Assembly: GCF_013031355.1 (NCBI RefSeq)
Contig: NZ_WPZO01000001.1
Coordinates: 124,001 to 188,000, forward strand
DNA length: 64,000 bases
Source of the DNA: Ruegeria arenilitoris
GTDB taxonomy: Bacteria; Pseudomonadota; Alphaproteobacteria; Rhodobacterales; Rhodobacteraceae
Direction: 5' to 3'
Shown: positions 42,678 to 51,898 of the stretch, in pieces
How positions within the stretch are numbered: the first letter of the stretch is position 1
Layout: each line of letters starts with the position of its first letter
Made by a program: the position numbers and the translations under genes
The notes under the pieces: generated by a model
What the model saw: only the letters and a program-made list of their open reading frames with translations
Told to the model about the DNA's origin: nothing
The model's database searches: none

Positions 42678-42964
42678 GCGATTCGCTCTCTGAACTTGTT
42701 CGTTCAGGTATAGAAACAGGTTGCATAGCCTTGAAAAACAAAGGGTTTCACGGCCGAATAAGGGCGTAACCTTTCAGGCGTCGTAATTTTGTGATATAAT
42801 CGAAAGCTGAATGTTGAATGAGATGGGGATGTACTCCGTAAGTATGACTGCTTTGGAGTTCTGATTTAGTGACAAACCAGCCGCCTGGCGGAGCCGAACA
42901 AAGGCTCCGGCGTGGGTGTTTTGTTGTTCCGTATCTCTCGCTCTGTAACCAAGGATGAACCTGT
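42678..42964. promoter_or_regulatory. fdxA-carD intergenic leader
   Basis: No gene in these 287 bases. The right end carries a 7-bp hairpin, CGGAGCC-GAACAAA-GGCTCCG at 42889-42909, followed by a T/G-rich stretch (GTGTTTTGTTGTT). This may be a terminator of fdxA or an attenuating leader structure for carD. The rest is AT-richer and probably has the carD promoter. Confidence 0.5.
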
Positions 42965-43477
42965 ATGTCTAAGTCGAAAAAGCTTGAGTTCCGCCCGAAC
43001 GACTATGTTGTTTACCCTGCGCATGGCGTAGGTCAGATCATCTCGATCGAAGAGCAGGAAGTCGCGGGATATTCTCTTGAGCTGTTCGTCATCTCCTTTG
43101 AAAAAGACAAGATGACCCTGCGGGTGCCGACCAACAAGGTCACCGAATCCGGTCTGCGGTCGCTCAGCTCGCCTGATGTCATCAGCCAGGCGATGAAAAC
43201 CCTGAAGGGCAAGGCCAAGGTCAAGCGCGCCATGTGGTCCCGCCGGGCGCAGGAGTATGAGCAAAAGATCAACTCGGGCGATCTGATTTCGATCGCTGAG
43301 GTGGTTCGCGACCTGCACCGCACCGACGACCAGCGCGAGCAGAGCTATTCTGAGCGTCAGCTGTACGAAGCCGCGCTCGAACGTCTGACCCGCGAAGTGG
43401 CAGCCGTATCCGGCGCAGGCGAGGTTTCGGCCGCCAAACAGGTGGATGAGGTTCTGACCTCGCGCGCCGCCGCCTGA
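42965..43477 (+). CDS. carD: CarD/CdnL-family RNA polymerase-binding regulator
   Basis: A 170-residue regulator. The N-terminal RNAP-interaction domain is FRPNDYVVYPAHGVGQII, and the mid-part LRVPTNKVTESGLRSLSS is typical. The C-terminal helices with AMWSRRAQEYEQKINSGD and the final basic region contact promoter DNA. CdnL-type proteins stabilise open complexes at rRNA and housekeeping promoters. It is transcribed alone, with a strong terminator. The start ATG is preceded by GGATGAA, not a strong site. Confidence 0.94.
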   Translation: MSKSKKLEFRPNDYVVYPAHGVGQIISIEEQEVAGYSLELFVISFEKDKMTLRVPTNKVTESGLRSLSSPDVISQAMKTLKGKAKVKRAMWSRRAQEYEQKINSGDLISIAEVVRDLHRTDDQREQSYSERQLYEAALERLTREVAAVSGAGEVSAAKQVDEVLTSRAAA

Positions 43478-43499
43478 TCGCTGCCAACACTAATTTTGG

Positions 43500-43527
43500 G
43501 GCCGCTCCTGCAAGGGGCGGCCTTTTT
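43500..43527 (+). terminator. Rho-independent terminator of carD
   Basis: GGCCGCTCC and GGGGCGGCC form a 9-bp stem with one G-T wobble and a 5-base loop (TGCAA), followed by TTTTT. It lies 23 bases after the carD stop. Confidence 0.92.
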
Positions 43528-43589
43528 CGTCTCTGGTCTTGGTGAAATTCGCGTTTGCCGCTAATTTTTCAGTAACCAGAGGCGGATAC

Positions 43590-44360
43590 ATGACCGGGAT
43601 AAAGCAAACCGTAAAGTTTCTGTACGTCGCGCATGAACCGGTTTCGGTCTGGTTCCGCTATGGTCTGATCCTGTTCGACGCGGCGTCCATCGTGTTTTTT
43701 GTGGCCACGGCAAACATCCCGCATGGTCCGGGGATCACCATTGCCAGCCTGTGCGTCGGGTTTCTGATCCTGCTGGATTTTCTGGCCCGGATGTGGATTG
43801 CAAAGGACCGGTGGAAGCTGCTGTGCAAGGTCTACACGCTGGCCGATATCGTGGTGATCGCCTCGTTGCTGCTCGAGCCGTTCTTGCCCGGAAACCTGGC
43901 CTTCGTGCGGATTCTACGTGCGTTGCGTCTGATCCACTCCTATCACCTGTTGCGCGACCTGCGGCGCGACAGTCAGTTTTTCCGAACGCACGAGGATGCC
44001 GTCATAGCGGCGATCAATCTGATGGTGTTCGTGTTTGCGACCTCCACCGCAGTTCTGGTGTTTTTCATCCCCGACAACAGCCAGACCGCCTATATCGATG
44101 CCCTCTATTTCACAATGGCAACGCTGACCACGACCGGGTTCGGTGATATCACCTTGGCAACGCCGGGTGGTAAGTTGTTTTCGGTGTTCATCATGGTGGT
44201 GGGCGTGGCGCTGTTCGTGCGATTGGCGCAGGCGATCTTCATGCCGCAGAAAGTCCGGCACAAATGCCCAAGCTGCGGACTTTACCGTCACGATCCGGAT
44301 GCCGTGCATTGCAAGCATTGCGGCGAAACCCTGAGGATCGAGACCGGCGGTACGTCCTAA
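43590..44360 (+). CDS. Six-helix voltage-gated-like K+ channel with C-terminal zinc ribbon
   Basis: A 256-residue membrane protein. Helices run from about residue 22 to 215. An Arg-rich S4-like segment (RILRALRLIHSYHLLRDLRR at 107-126) precedes a pore loop with the TTTGFGD filter at 180-186. After the last helix, residues 226-244 form CPSC...CKHC (Cys 226, 229, 241, 244), a zinc ribbon rarely seen on such channels. The ATG at 43590 follows GAGGCGG. The channel's stop overlaps the stop of convergent cobS by three bases. A cytosolic sensor role for the ribbon is inference. Confidence 0.85.
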   Translation: MTGIKQTVKFLYVAHEPVSVWFRYGLILFDAASIVFFVATANIPHGPGITIASLCVGFLILLDFLARMWIAKDRWKLLCKVYTLADIVVIASLLLEPFLPGNLAFVRILRALRLIHSYHLLRDLRRDSQFFRTHEDAVIAAINLMVFVFATSTAVLVFFIPDNSQTAYIDALYFTMATLTTTGFGDITLATPGGKLFSVFIMVVGVALFVRLAQAIFMPQKVRHKCPSCGLYRHDPDAVHCKHCGETLRIETGGTS

Positions 44361-45121
44361 AGTGCTGCCGCAGTTGTGGCCAGAAAGGCCAGCTCGGCCA
44401 GTTGTTGCGTCGCACCCAGAATGTCACCGGTTTGGCCGCCGATTTTGGTTTTCGCGACTCTGGCAAGCACAGCGACGACCAGAGCAGCAATGAGGACGGG
44501 AAGGGTGGCTGCGAACCCCATTAAAAGCGCGCCGCAGAAAACGGCCAGTACAAGCCCGGCCGCTACTGTTGTGCCGCGTGGTCCACCGACTGAATGGCTC
44601 AGGCCGCTGTTGCGGGCGTTGGGCAGGGTGCTCATTAGTACTGGCATGAACGTGCGCGATACGATGCACGCGGCGAGAAACGCTCCATAATCACCTGCCG
44701 TCAGCAGGGTTGCGATCAAGGCGACGCGCATCAATTGGGTGAAGATCAGCGTCAGAACCCCATAGGCCCCGATATGGCTGTCCTTCATGATTTCCAGCCG
44801 ACGTTCCCGCGTGAACCCGCCCCAGAGCCCGTCTGCCGTGTCGGCCAGCCCGTCTTCGTGCATTGCCCCGGTTGAAATCACCAGCGTGACGGTGACGAGT
44901 ACGGCCGCGACCATCGAGGGGAGCCCTAATGCCATCGAAACCCAACCAACGGCGCAGGCCAGCAGGCCCACTACCAGTCCGACCACCGGGAAAGCCCAGG
45001 CGGAATCGGCTTGGCGCGCAAAGACACTCTCGGGCAAGCGCGGTACCGGCAGGCGCGTCAGTAGCACCAGTGCCAGTGGAATATCCCATGCGGAAATCAG
45101 GGGGTTGTCGTTTTTATGCAC
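44357..45121 (-). CDS. cobS: Adenosylcobinamide-GDP ribazoletransferase
   Basis: A 254-residue, polytopic membrane enzyme that joins adenosylcobinamide-GDP with alpha-ribazole in the last stage of cobalamin synthesis. The conserved loop is [18 protein letters not shown] with the metal/phosphate ligands, and [11 protein letters not shown] is the N-terminal motif. The start is a GTG at 45119-45121; the upstream reading frame is antisense to the cobT leader. It is divergent from cobT, which supplies alpha-ribazole-5'-phosphate, so the two work in the same nucleotide-loop step. Confidence 0.92.
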   Translation of the reverse strand: MHKNDNPLISAWDIPLALVLLTRLPVPRLPESVFARQADSAWAFPVVGLVVGLLACAVGWVSMALGLPSMVAAVLVTVTLVISTGAMHEDGLADTADGLWGGFTRERRLEIMKDSHIGAYGVLTLIFTQLMRVALIATLLTAGDYGAFLAACIVSRTFMPVLMSTLPNARNSGLSHSVGGPRGTTVAAGLVLAVFCGALLMGFAATLPVLIAALVVAVLARVAKTKIGGQTGDILGATQQLAELAFLATTAAAL

Positions 45122-45200
45122 TTCCGCGCCTTTCCGGGCCTTGTTGGATCGAACGCTTCGGTTAAACACACAGCACCACTCTGATGCAACGAGGCTTTCG

Positions 45201-46214
45201 ATGCTACCCGAACTTAATGACCTGAAAACACTCCGTGATGCTTTGGCACAAGCGCCTGGTCCTGACGACGCCGCGCTGGCAGGCGCAACTGACCGCAACG
45301 GGCAGTTGACCAAGCCGCCAGGCGCATTGGGGAGGCTCGAGGATCTGGCGATCTGGTATGCGGGATGGCGTGGGGATGCCCGCCCGCAAATCAACGCACC
45401 TCAGGTAATCGTGTTTGCTGGTAACCACGGTGTCACGGCGCAGGGCGTTTCGGCCTTCCCGCCGGAAGTCACCGTGCAGATGGTGATGAATTTCGAACAT
45501 GGTGGCGCCGCGATCAACCAGTTGGCCAAGGCGGCTGGTGCCACGATGGATGTGCACGCGCTGGATCTGGACACTCCCACTGCCGATTTCACTGCAGGCC
45601 CGGCGATGTCTGAGGACGAGCTGTTGCAGGCGCTGCGGACCGGTTGGAACGCTGTTGATCCCAAGGCTGACCTTCTGGTTGTCGGAGAGATGGGGATCGG
45701 AAACACCACGCCGGCCGCTGCAATAGCTTGTGCCCTGTTCGGCGGGGACGCGGCTGGCTGGACAGGGCGGGGCACCGGTGTGGATGACGCTGGGCTGATC
45801 AACAAAACCCGCGTCGTGGCCGAGGGTGTGGCCCTGCACGCGGCCTCAGGTGACGGGCTGGACATCCTGCGCTGCCTCGGCGGGCGCGAGATTGCCGCCA
45901 TGGCTGGTGCCATCGCCGCCGCGCGTGTTCTGCGTATTCCGGTCATTCTGGACGGTTTCATCTGCTCGGCAGCTGCGGCCTGTCTGGCGAATGTCTCCGC
46001 AGGGGCTTTGGATCACGCCGTTGCCGGGCACCAAAGCGCCGAAGGCGCACATGGCGCTGTGCTGGAGAAACTTGGCAAGGAACCGTTGCTGAACCTCGGC
46101 CTGCGACTGGGTGAAGGCTCGGGCGGGGCGCTGGCGATCAACATTCTGAAAAGCGCGGTGGCTTGCCATTCCGGCATGGCCACCTTTGCCGAGGCCGGCG
46201 TTTCTGACGGATGA
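45201..46214 (+). CDS. cobT: Nicotinate-nucleotide:dimethylbenzimidazole phosphoribosyltransferase
   Basis: A 337-residue cytoplasmic enzyme that makes alpha-ribazole-5'-phosphate, the lower ligand precursor of cobalamin. The N-terminus has [34 protein letters not shown] is the nicotinate-mononucleotide region, and [18 protein letters not shown] and the catalytic Glu in [16 protein letters not shown] are clear. The ATG follows CGAGG. It is divergent from cobS with 79 bases between, too short for a cobalamin riboswitch, and none was seen. Confidence 0.95.
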   Translation: MLPELNDLKTLRDALAQAPGPDDAALAGATDRNGQLTKPPGALGRLEDLAIWYAGWRGDARPQINAPQVIVFAGNHGVTAQGVSAFPPEVTVQMVMNFEHGGAAINQLAKAAGATMDVHALDLDTPTADFTAGPAMSEDELLQALRTGWNAVDPKADLLVVGEMGIGNTTPAAAIACALFGGDAAGWTGRGTGVDDAGLINKTRVVAEGVALHAASGDGLDILRCLGGREIAAMAGAIAAARVLRIPVILDGFICSAAAACLANVSAGALDHAVAGHQSAEGAHGAVLEKLGKEPLLNLGLRLGEGSGGALAINILKSAVACHSGMATFAEAGVSDG

Positions 46215-46222
46215 ACCCATCG

Positions 46223-46248
46223 GCCTGACCGGTTCGCTCCGGTCAGGC
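46223..46248 (+). terminator. Terminator between cobT and the Kef-type antiporter
   Basis: GCCTGACCGG and CCGGTCAGGC form a perfect 10-bp stem with a 6-base loop (TTCGCT), followed by TGATTTCTT on the plus strand. It ends cobT. Its right arm overlaps the first bases of the antiporter's coding end, so it could also end that gene. Confidence 0.8.
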
Positions 46249-48123
46249 TGATTTCTTGGCGTGCTTTTCGGCCAGCTCCAAAAGCTCGGTTTCCAGATCT
46301 TTCTCGAACTGCTGCGCGCGTTCGATGTATTTCTTATTTTCTGCCGTCGGCATCCCGGGGATCCACAACTCGGCCAGTTCTCGGATCGATGTGCGGTCGT
46401 GGTGGTAGAAGGTCTGCTCGGCCTGCGCGGCCTCATATTCGCTCAGACCGATATTCTCGAGCACATAGCGCCCGGCCCGAAGTGAACTGTCGAACATTTC
46501 GCGCACGATATCGTTCGCGCCTGCCTGATACAGCTCGTACACATGGGTGCGGTCATGGGCGCGGGCGATGATGTGCAGGTCCGGGCGCTGACGCCGGGCA
46601 AAGCTGACGATCCGTGTCACCTGTTTGCGGTCATCCATCGCGGCGACGAGCACAGCCGCTTTCTCAAGCCCTGCGGCGCGCAGCAACTCGGGCCGGGTTG
46701 GATCGCCCAGAAACCCTTTGACGCCAAAGCGGCGCATCAGCTGGATCGTTTCGATATCATGATCCAGAACGATGGTTTTAAAGCCGCTGGCGCGCACCAG
46801 ACGGTTCACGATCTGACCAAAGCGACCGATACCCGCGATGATCACGGGCCCTTGCTCGTCGATTTTATCGGGTTCCTGCTGGGGTCCGCTATCCCGAATC
46901 CGGCGGGATAGCAGGTCATAGATAATGAACAGCAGTGGCGTGATCAGCATGGTCAGCGCGATGATCATCAGCAGTTTTTGCGACAGATCGGATGGGATGA
47001 CGTTCTGCTGGGTCGAAAAGGCCAGCAGGACAAAGCCGAACTCACCCGCTTGCGCGAGGCCCAGAGTGAACAGCCAGTGATCCCGCCCACGCAGCTTGAA
47101 AGCGCGCCCGACGAGGAACAGAATGATCCCTTTGAATAGAATAACCAGAAGGGCCAGGCCGATCAGTTCAAGCGGGTCATTGAAGAAATAGGCGACATCA
47201 ATCCCGGCGCCGACGGTGATGAAGAACAAGCCCAGGAACAGGCCCTTGAATGGCTCAAGGTCGCTTTCCATTTCATGGCGGAACTCCGAGCTGGCCAGAA
47301 CAACGCCCGCCAGAAATGCGCCGAGAGCAGGGGAGAGGCCAACAAGCGTCATCAGGAAGGAAATCCCCACCACGATCATCAGCGCCAGCGCCGTATACAT
47401 CTCGCGCAGACGAGTGGCGTGGATAAAGCGGAACAGCGGGCGCGTCAGGTAGACGCCCGCAAGGATCACAAACGCGATCGCACCGATGGTAACCAGTGTC
47501 ACGGCCCAGCCCGGCAGGCCTTCGACCAAAGACAGGCTGTGATGGGCGGTATCGTGCAGGTCTTTCACACCCCGGTCGATCGACCCGTCGCTTTCCAGAT
47601 GCGGTATGGACGGCAGGGCCAACAGCGGCAGCAGCGCCAGAATGGGGATGACCGCGATGTCCTGCGTCAGCAGCACTGAAAACGTTGCGCGGCCGCCATT
47701 GGTCTGCATTAGACCCTTTTCCGATAGCGTTTGTAGCACGATCGCGGTTGAGGACAGCGACAGGGTCAACCCGACCGCCAGAGCCACCGACCAGGGGTGG
47801 TTTGCGTACATGGCGACGCAAGCGATAGCAGCCGTGGACAAGCCGACCTGCAGACCACCCAGGCCCAACAGCCGGTCCCGCATATCCCAGAGCGCGCGGG
47901 GCTCAAGCTCCAACCCGATAAGGAAAAGCATCATGACCACGCCGAACTCGGCCACGTGCTGAAGGCTTTCGGTTTCGGCGCCGACCAGGCCGAATACGGG
48001 GCCGATGACGATACCGGCAGCCAGATACCCCAACACGGACCCCAACCCCAGACGTGCCGACAGGGGCACGGCGATCACCGCGGCTGCCAGATAGATCGAG
48101 GCCTGGTAGAGGAAATCGTCCAT
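46243..48123 (-). CDS. KefB/KefC-type (CPA2) monovalent cation:proton antiporter
   Basis: A 626-residue inner-membrane protein. A CPA2 transport domain of about 12 helices (residues 1-395; LTLSLSSTAIVLQTLSEKG and LGLAQAGEFGFVLLAF) is followed by a cytosolic TrkA-N/RCK domain (VIIAGIGRFGQIVNRLV, then GFLGDPTRPELLRAAGLEKA) that binds NAD-type nucleotides. A C-terminal coiled region follows. It likely exchanges K+ for H+ under glutathione-adduct or redox control, by analogy to KefB/C. No KefF/G partner is adjacent. Confidence 0.9.
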   Translation of the reverse strand: MDDFLYQASIYLAAAVIAVPLSARLGLGSVLGYLAAGIVIGPVFGLVGAETESLQHVAEFGVVMMLFLIGLELEPRALWDMRDRLLGLGGLQVGLSTAAIACVAMYANHPWSVALAVGLTLSLSSTAIVLQTLSEKGLMQTNGGRATFSVLLTQDIAVIPILALLPLLALPSIPHLESDGSIDRGVKDLHDTAHHSLSLVEGLPGWAVTLVTIGAIAFVILAGVYLTRPLFRFIHATRLREMYTALALMIVVGISFLMTLVGLSPALGAFLAGVVLASSEFRHEMESDLEPFKGLFLGLFFITVGAGIDVAYFFNDPLELIGLALLVILFKGIILFLVGRAFKLRGRDHWLFTLGLAQAGEFGFVLLAFSTQQNVIPSDLSQKLLMIIALTMLITPLLFIIYDLLSRRIRDSGPQQEPDKIDEQGPVIIAGIGRFGQIVNRLVRASGFKTIVLDHDIETIQLMRRFGVKGFLGDPTRPELLRAAGLEKAAVLVAAMDDRKQVTRIVSFARRQRPDLHIIARAHDRTHVYELYQAGANDIVREMFDSSLRAGRYVLENIGLSEYEAAQAEQTFYHHDRTSIRELAELWIPGMPTAENKKYIERAQQFEKDLETELLELAEKHAKKSA

Positions 48124-48142
48124 GTCGGTCCTTTCGGTCTGG

Positions 48143-48598
48143 TCAGGTGGGCAAAGGGGCGTCGCGCTTGAGCTGGTCCATCACGATCTGGCTTTGCACC
48201 CGTGCGACCGCAGGATGCGGCAGTATCACCTGATGAAGCAAGCTGTTGAGCGCAGATAGATCATCGCAGTAGACGCGCAAGAGGTAATCTGCCTCACCGG
48301 TCATCGTCCAGGCGCTGGTGATCTCGGGGCGCGAGTGGACCATGCGGGCGAAACTCTCCGATTGTTCGGGGCCATGGGTGCCCAGATGCACCTGAACGAA
48401 TCCCTGCACATGCAGGCCCAGCTTCAGCGCGTCCAAACGTGCGGTGTATCCGGTGATGTACCCTTCGGCCTCCAGCCTTTGCCGCCGCCGCCCGGCCTGA
48501 CTGGGTGACAGGTTCAGCATTTCCCCCAATTGATGCGCGGTCAGATGGGCGTCTTTCTGAAGGGCGGACAGCAGGCGCGTGTCTGTGGCATCCAGCAT
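48143..48598 (-). CDS. Lrp/AsnC-family regulator next to hppD
   Basis: A 151-residue regulator with the HTH LTAHQLGEMLNLSPSQAGRRRQRLEAEGYI and a RAM domain with MTGEADYLLRVYC, close to the canonical G-DYL-V pattern. It is divergent from hppD across a 148-base gap, so it probably controls tyrosine/phenylalanine degradation, as the Lrp-type regulator of hpd often does. The antiporter gene lies 19 bases downstream of its stop on the same strand. Confidence 0.88.
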   Translation of the reverse strand: MLDATDTRLLSALQKDAHLTAHQLGEMLNLSPSQAGRRRQRLEAEGYITGYTARLDALKLGLHVQGFVQVHLGTHGPEQSESFARMVHSRPEITSAWTMTGEADYLLRVYCDDLSALNSLLHQVILPHPAVARVQSQIVMDQLKRDAPLPT

Positions 48599-48746
48599 AT
48601 GCGTACTTTCTTCATTAAAGCTCGAAATGATGCGGTTTTTACGCGTTTTTTATTAGGTTACACGAAAACTACGCGCAGAAACAGCGCTGATTAAGGCGTA
48701 TTTTGGAATCAGCAAAGAAATTCCTGTTTTTAAAAGGAGGTGCGCC

Positions 48747-49844
48747 ATGGGTCCTTTCCCTCACAACGCCCCGAAATCTGTCATCAGCAAGGAAAACCCG
48801 GTCGGAACCGACGGGTTTGAATTTGTGGAATTTGCGCATCCTGAACCGCAGGAACTGCGCGATCTGTTCGCCAGAATGGGCTTTGAACATGTCGGCTACC
48901 ACACAGACAGACCCGCGGTTGAGCTGTGGCAGCAAGGCGACGTGACCTACATCCTGAATGCCGACCCCGAAAGCTTTGCCGCCCGCTTTGTGGCCGAGCA
49001 TGGACCCTGCGCATCTGCGATGGGCTGGCGCGTGGTGGATGCGAAGAAAGCCTATGACCATGCGGTCGCCAAGGGCGCAGAACCTTATGACGCGGCGGAC
49101 AAGACTATGGATGTACCGGCGATCAAGGGGATCGGAGGGTCGCTGATTTACTTCATCGACCAATACCATGATACGTCGCCCTATAACCAAGAGTTCACCT
49201 GGACCAAACAGTCCAAGCCGCGCGGCGACGGGTTCTATTACCTCGATCACCTGACGCACAATGTCTATCGCGGAAATATGGACAAGTGGTTTCAGTTTTA
49301 CGAAAGCCTGTTCAACTTCCGCGAAATCCGGTTCTTTGACATTCAGGGTAAATATACCGGCCTCTTCAGCCGTGCCCTGACTTCGCCCTGTGGCCGTATC
49401 CGCATTCCGATCAACGAAGATCGTGGAGAGACCGGGCAGATCGTATCTTACCTGAACAAGTACAAGGGTGAGGGCATTCAGCATATCGCGGTGGGCAGCG
49501 AGGATATCTATGCCTCGACCGATGCGATTGCCGAGAAGGGGCTGAAGTTCATGCCCGGTCCGAACCAGGCTTATTACGACATGTCCAAGGAACGTGTCAC
49601 CGATCACGAAGAGCCTCTGGACCGGATGATGAAGCACGGCATCCTGATCGACGGCGAGGGCGTTGTAGACGGTGGAGAGACTCGAATCCTGCTGCAAATC
49701 TTCTCGAAAACCGTGATCGGGCCGATCTTTTTCGAATTCATTCAACGCAAAGGCGATGATGGGTTCGGCGAGGGGAACTTTCAGGCCCTGTTCGAATCCA
49801 TTGAACGTGAGCAGATTGAAAGCGGCGAGATTTCAGCGGCTTGA
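48747..49844 (+). CDS. hppD: 4-hydroxyphenylpyruvate dioxygenase
   Basis: A 365-residue Fe(II) dioxygenase that converts 4-hydroxyphenylpyruvate to homogentisate in tyrosine degradation. The iron ligands are the histidines in YLDHLTHNV and GIQHIAV, and the glutamate in FFEFIQRKG (GPIFFEFIQR). The ATG follows a strong AAAGGAGGTG by five bases. It is transcribed divergently from the Lrp-type gene, which likely induces it with aromatic amino acids. It is transcribed alone, to a strong hairpin. Confidence 0.96.
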   Translation: MGPFPHNAPKSVISKENPVGTDGFEFVEFAHPEPQELRDLFARMGFEHVGYHTDRPAVELWQQGDVTYILNADPESFAARFVAEHGPCASAMGWRVVDAKKAYDHAVAKGAEPYDAADKTMDVPAIKGIGGSLIYFIDQYHDTSPYNQEFTWTKQSKPRGDGFYYLDHLTHNVYRGNMDKWFQFYESLFNFREIRFFDIQGKYTGLFSRALTSPCGRIRIPINEDRGETGQIVSYLNKYKGEGIQHIAVGSEDIYASTDAIAEKGLKFMPGPNQAYYDMSKERVTDHEEPLDRMMKHGILIDGEGVVDGGETRILLQIFSKTVIGPIFFEFIQRKGDDGFGEGNFQALFESIEREQIESGEISAA

Positions 49845-49855
49845 TTGAGTAACTT

Positions 49856-49879
49856 AAAGCGGGCGTTATCGCCCGCTTT
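49856..49879. terminator. Convergent terminator between hppD and the GspL/PilP-like gene
   Basis: AAAGCGGGCG and CGCCCGCTTT form a perfect 10-bp stem with a TTAT loop, 12 bases after the hppD stop. The opposite gene stops inside its right arm, so it probably ends both transcripts. There is no long T run, so strength is uncertain. Confidence 0.75.
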
Positions 49880-51734
49880 AGCTCCGCGGCATTTTCAGCG
49901 TCACGTTCCGGCCTTTTTTCTGATAGCGTAACTCGTTGTCACCGATGGCGATGACTTTACCGCCGTCCAGCCTGTCACCCACTTTCAGTTTCTTGTAGCG
50001 ACCGCTGGGCAGGCGTACCAACGCCCGACGGTTTGCGGGCGTGCCGTAGACGCCGATCAGGTTCAGCTTGCGCAGGTTCAGCGCATTGTCGATCGTCGCC
50101 TGACGCGCGACAGAGGCTGATGACGGGATCTTGGGGGCCACGGCTTTGGGCTTGAACCCGTCTGTGTCGATCTGACCAATACCAGCAGCCGAACCCAAGC
50201 TCGCGGTTTGTGTGCTGGGTGAACGTGCAAGACCGGCAGGGCGCGTTTTTGGACGTGGCACGCGCATCCCGCCCAGCACAACGGGTGCAGGGGTTTCTTC
50301 AATCTCTGGCTGAAGCAAGGACGCGGGGCGAACTTTGGGGCGCAGCGCCGCCAATTCCTCGCGCGATCGCCCGCCCAATTGCTGACGTTCGAACCGTTCG
50401 ACCAGGTCATCGGGGCGCGGTTTAGGGCGTAACCCGGCCAGCCTGTCAGAGGGCTCTTCCAGGCTTGGTTCCTGCTCGAACCGGAGCGGCGGGGCAGGAG
50501 GTGCTTTTGACGGGCGCCCGAGATAGACGGCAATCCCCTCGGGGTTCAACGTCCCCTCGGTGCTGGGGATGACCAGCCCGCGTTCATCCAGATCGAACCG
50601 GGAGCCGGCGATGCTGGGCAGGGCGACCTGATCGAAGGGCATGTCGGTGGCAAAGCTTTCGACGGAAGGTTGCGCAATCGCGTCTTTGGACAGGTCGGAA
50701 TTGTCGATGGAGGCCAGATATAGATCGTCCTCCGGGGTCAGCGCCGGGGATGTCAAAGGGGCCGGCGTCGTGATCTCAATGGCGGGTTGCGCCGGGATGT
50801 CCTGCGGTTCGGGTTCACGGTCGACCTCTTCGACCAGCGTAGGTTCCACGTTCAACGCTTCGAGGATGGCGGCATCCGTGGGCGACGGGCCAGCGTCCTC
50901 TACTGGCGCAACATCCGGTTCGCGCTCGACTATTTCTGTAGGCGGTGTTTCGAGTTCGGCCTCAATCTCCGGCGTGGTTTCACTGACTTGAGTGTCAGGC
51001 TCGGGCAGGGTGAAGTCGTCCTGCGCGGTTTCCGGCTCCTCGCCACCATCCGACGAGATCAGAGCCCAAGCCCCCAACGCAACCACGACGGCAAGCGCCG
51101 CAGTTCCTGGCAGGGCATATCGTTTGACCAATGCGTCAGCGGTCGGCTTAGGGGCCGCGCTGTCGGACGGCGTGCGGAACACATCCGGAGCCGTTGTGTC
51201 CGCAATCGCGTGGACGTTTGGCGCTACGGTATCGCTGTCCTGCGCCACTGTTGGGCTTTCGCTTTTCTGGTCCGAAAACTGCGGCTCAGACGGAAACTGG
51301 GCCTGATCGGTGTCTGCTGTGAACTGAACCGGGATAAAGCCGTGTTCGGCGGCAAAATCGCGTGCTTCGTCCAGTGTCTGTCTCGTGACTGCCGCAACAT
51401 GGGTGGTGGCGCCAACCGTTGCACTGTCAAAGACAAGCTCTTCGACCGAGTAGGGTGTCGAATCTGCCAGCGCGGATCGCGCCTGTTTCGCGCTTTCATC
51501 CGGGGTTTCGGCGCCTGTTTCCACCGACAGAAATCGGACCTGATCGGCCGGAATCACAACCTTGCAGTTTAGGTTGTTTTCCAATGCAAAGGCCTTGTCC
51601 CGCAGGGCATGTAGCTGAGCTTTCAGGTCTGGCGCATCCAGTGAAACCTCACCAATGCAGAACCAGTCGTCATTCGACTGGTGGTGCACAGATATTCCGG
51701 TCGCAGAAAAAGTCAGCGCAAAGGCGGGTTTCAT
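49878..51734 (-). CDS. Orphan bitopic protein: PilM/GspL-like N-domain, PilP/GspC-like C-domain
   Basis: A 618-residue protein of unknown function. Residues 1-140 resemble the first subdomain of PilM/GspL actin-like secretion proteins (VVIPADQVRFLSVETGAETP; ALADSTPYSVEELVFDS; THVAAVTRQTLDEARDFAAEHG, all read in parts). A single helix at about 206-226 (ALPGTAALAVVVALGAWAL) anchors it. A long Pro/Glu/Asp-rich linker with PKPRPDDL-type repeats follows. Residues 555-618 resemble the PilP/GspC HR domain (LNLIGVYGTPANRRALVRLPSGR and KVGDRLDGGKVIAIGDNELRY in parts). It would link cytosol and periplasm of a secretion/pilus-like machine, yet no pilus genes surround it. Confidence 0.6.
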   Translation of the reverse strand: MKPAFALTFSATGISVHHQSNDDWFCIGEVSLDAPDLKAQLHALRDKAFALENNLNCKVVIPADQVRFLSVETGAETPDESAKQARSALADSTPYSVEELVFDSATVGATTHVAAVTRQTLDEARDFAAEHGFIPVQFTADTDQAQFPSEPQFSDQKSESPTVAQDSDTVAPNVHAIADTTAPDVFRTPSDSAAPKPTADALVKRYALPGTAALAVVVALGAWALISSDGGEEPETAQDDFTLPEPDTQVSETTPEIEAELETPPTEIVEREPDVAPVEDAGPSPTDAAILEALNVEPTLVEEVDREPEPQDIPAQPAIEITTPAPLTSPALTPEDDLYLASIDNSDLSKDAIAQPSVESFATDMPFDQVALPSIAGSRFDLDERGLVIPSTEGTLNPEGIAVYLGRPSKAPPAPPLRFEQEPSLEEPSDRLAGLRPKPRPDDLVERFERQQLGGRSREELAALRPKVRPASLLQPEIEETPAPVVLGGMRVPRPKTRPAGLARSPSTQTASLGSAAGIGQIDTDGFKPKAVAPKIPSSASVARQATIDNALNLRKLNLIGVYGTPANRRALVRLPSGRYKKLKVGDRLDGGKVIAIGDNELRYQKKGRNVTLKMPRS

Positions 51735-51898
51735 ATTCCCGAGGAACCATATTTGTCAGCATCATTGCAAACGACATCTCGTTCGCAGAGCGACATTAAA
51801 GCAGGTTCCCGCCGAGGGAAAGAAAAAGCCGGACATTCCCCTTGTTTGATCGGCCCTCACATCCCCATGTTGGTGCGGAAGAAATTGGAGGGAAGACC

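Noticed and set aside
45122..45200. Cobalamin riboswitch between cobS and cobT
   Set aside because: The gap is only 79 bases and the conserved B12-box was not found.
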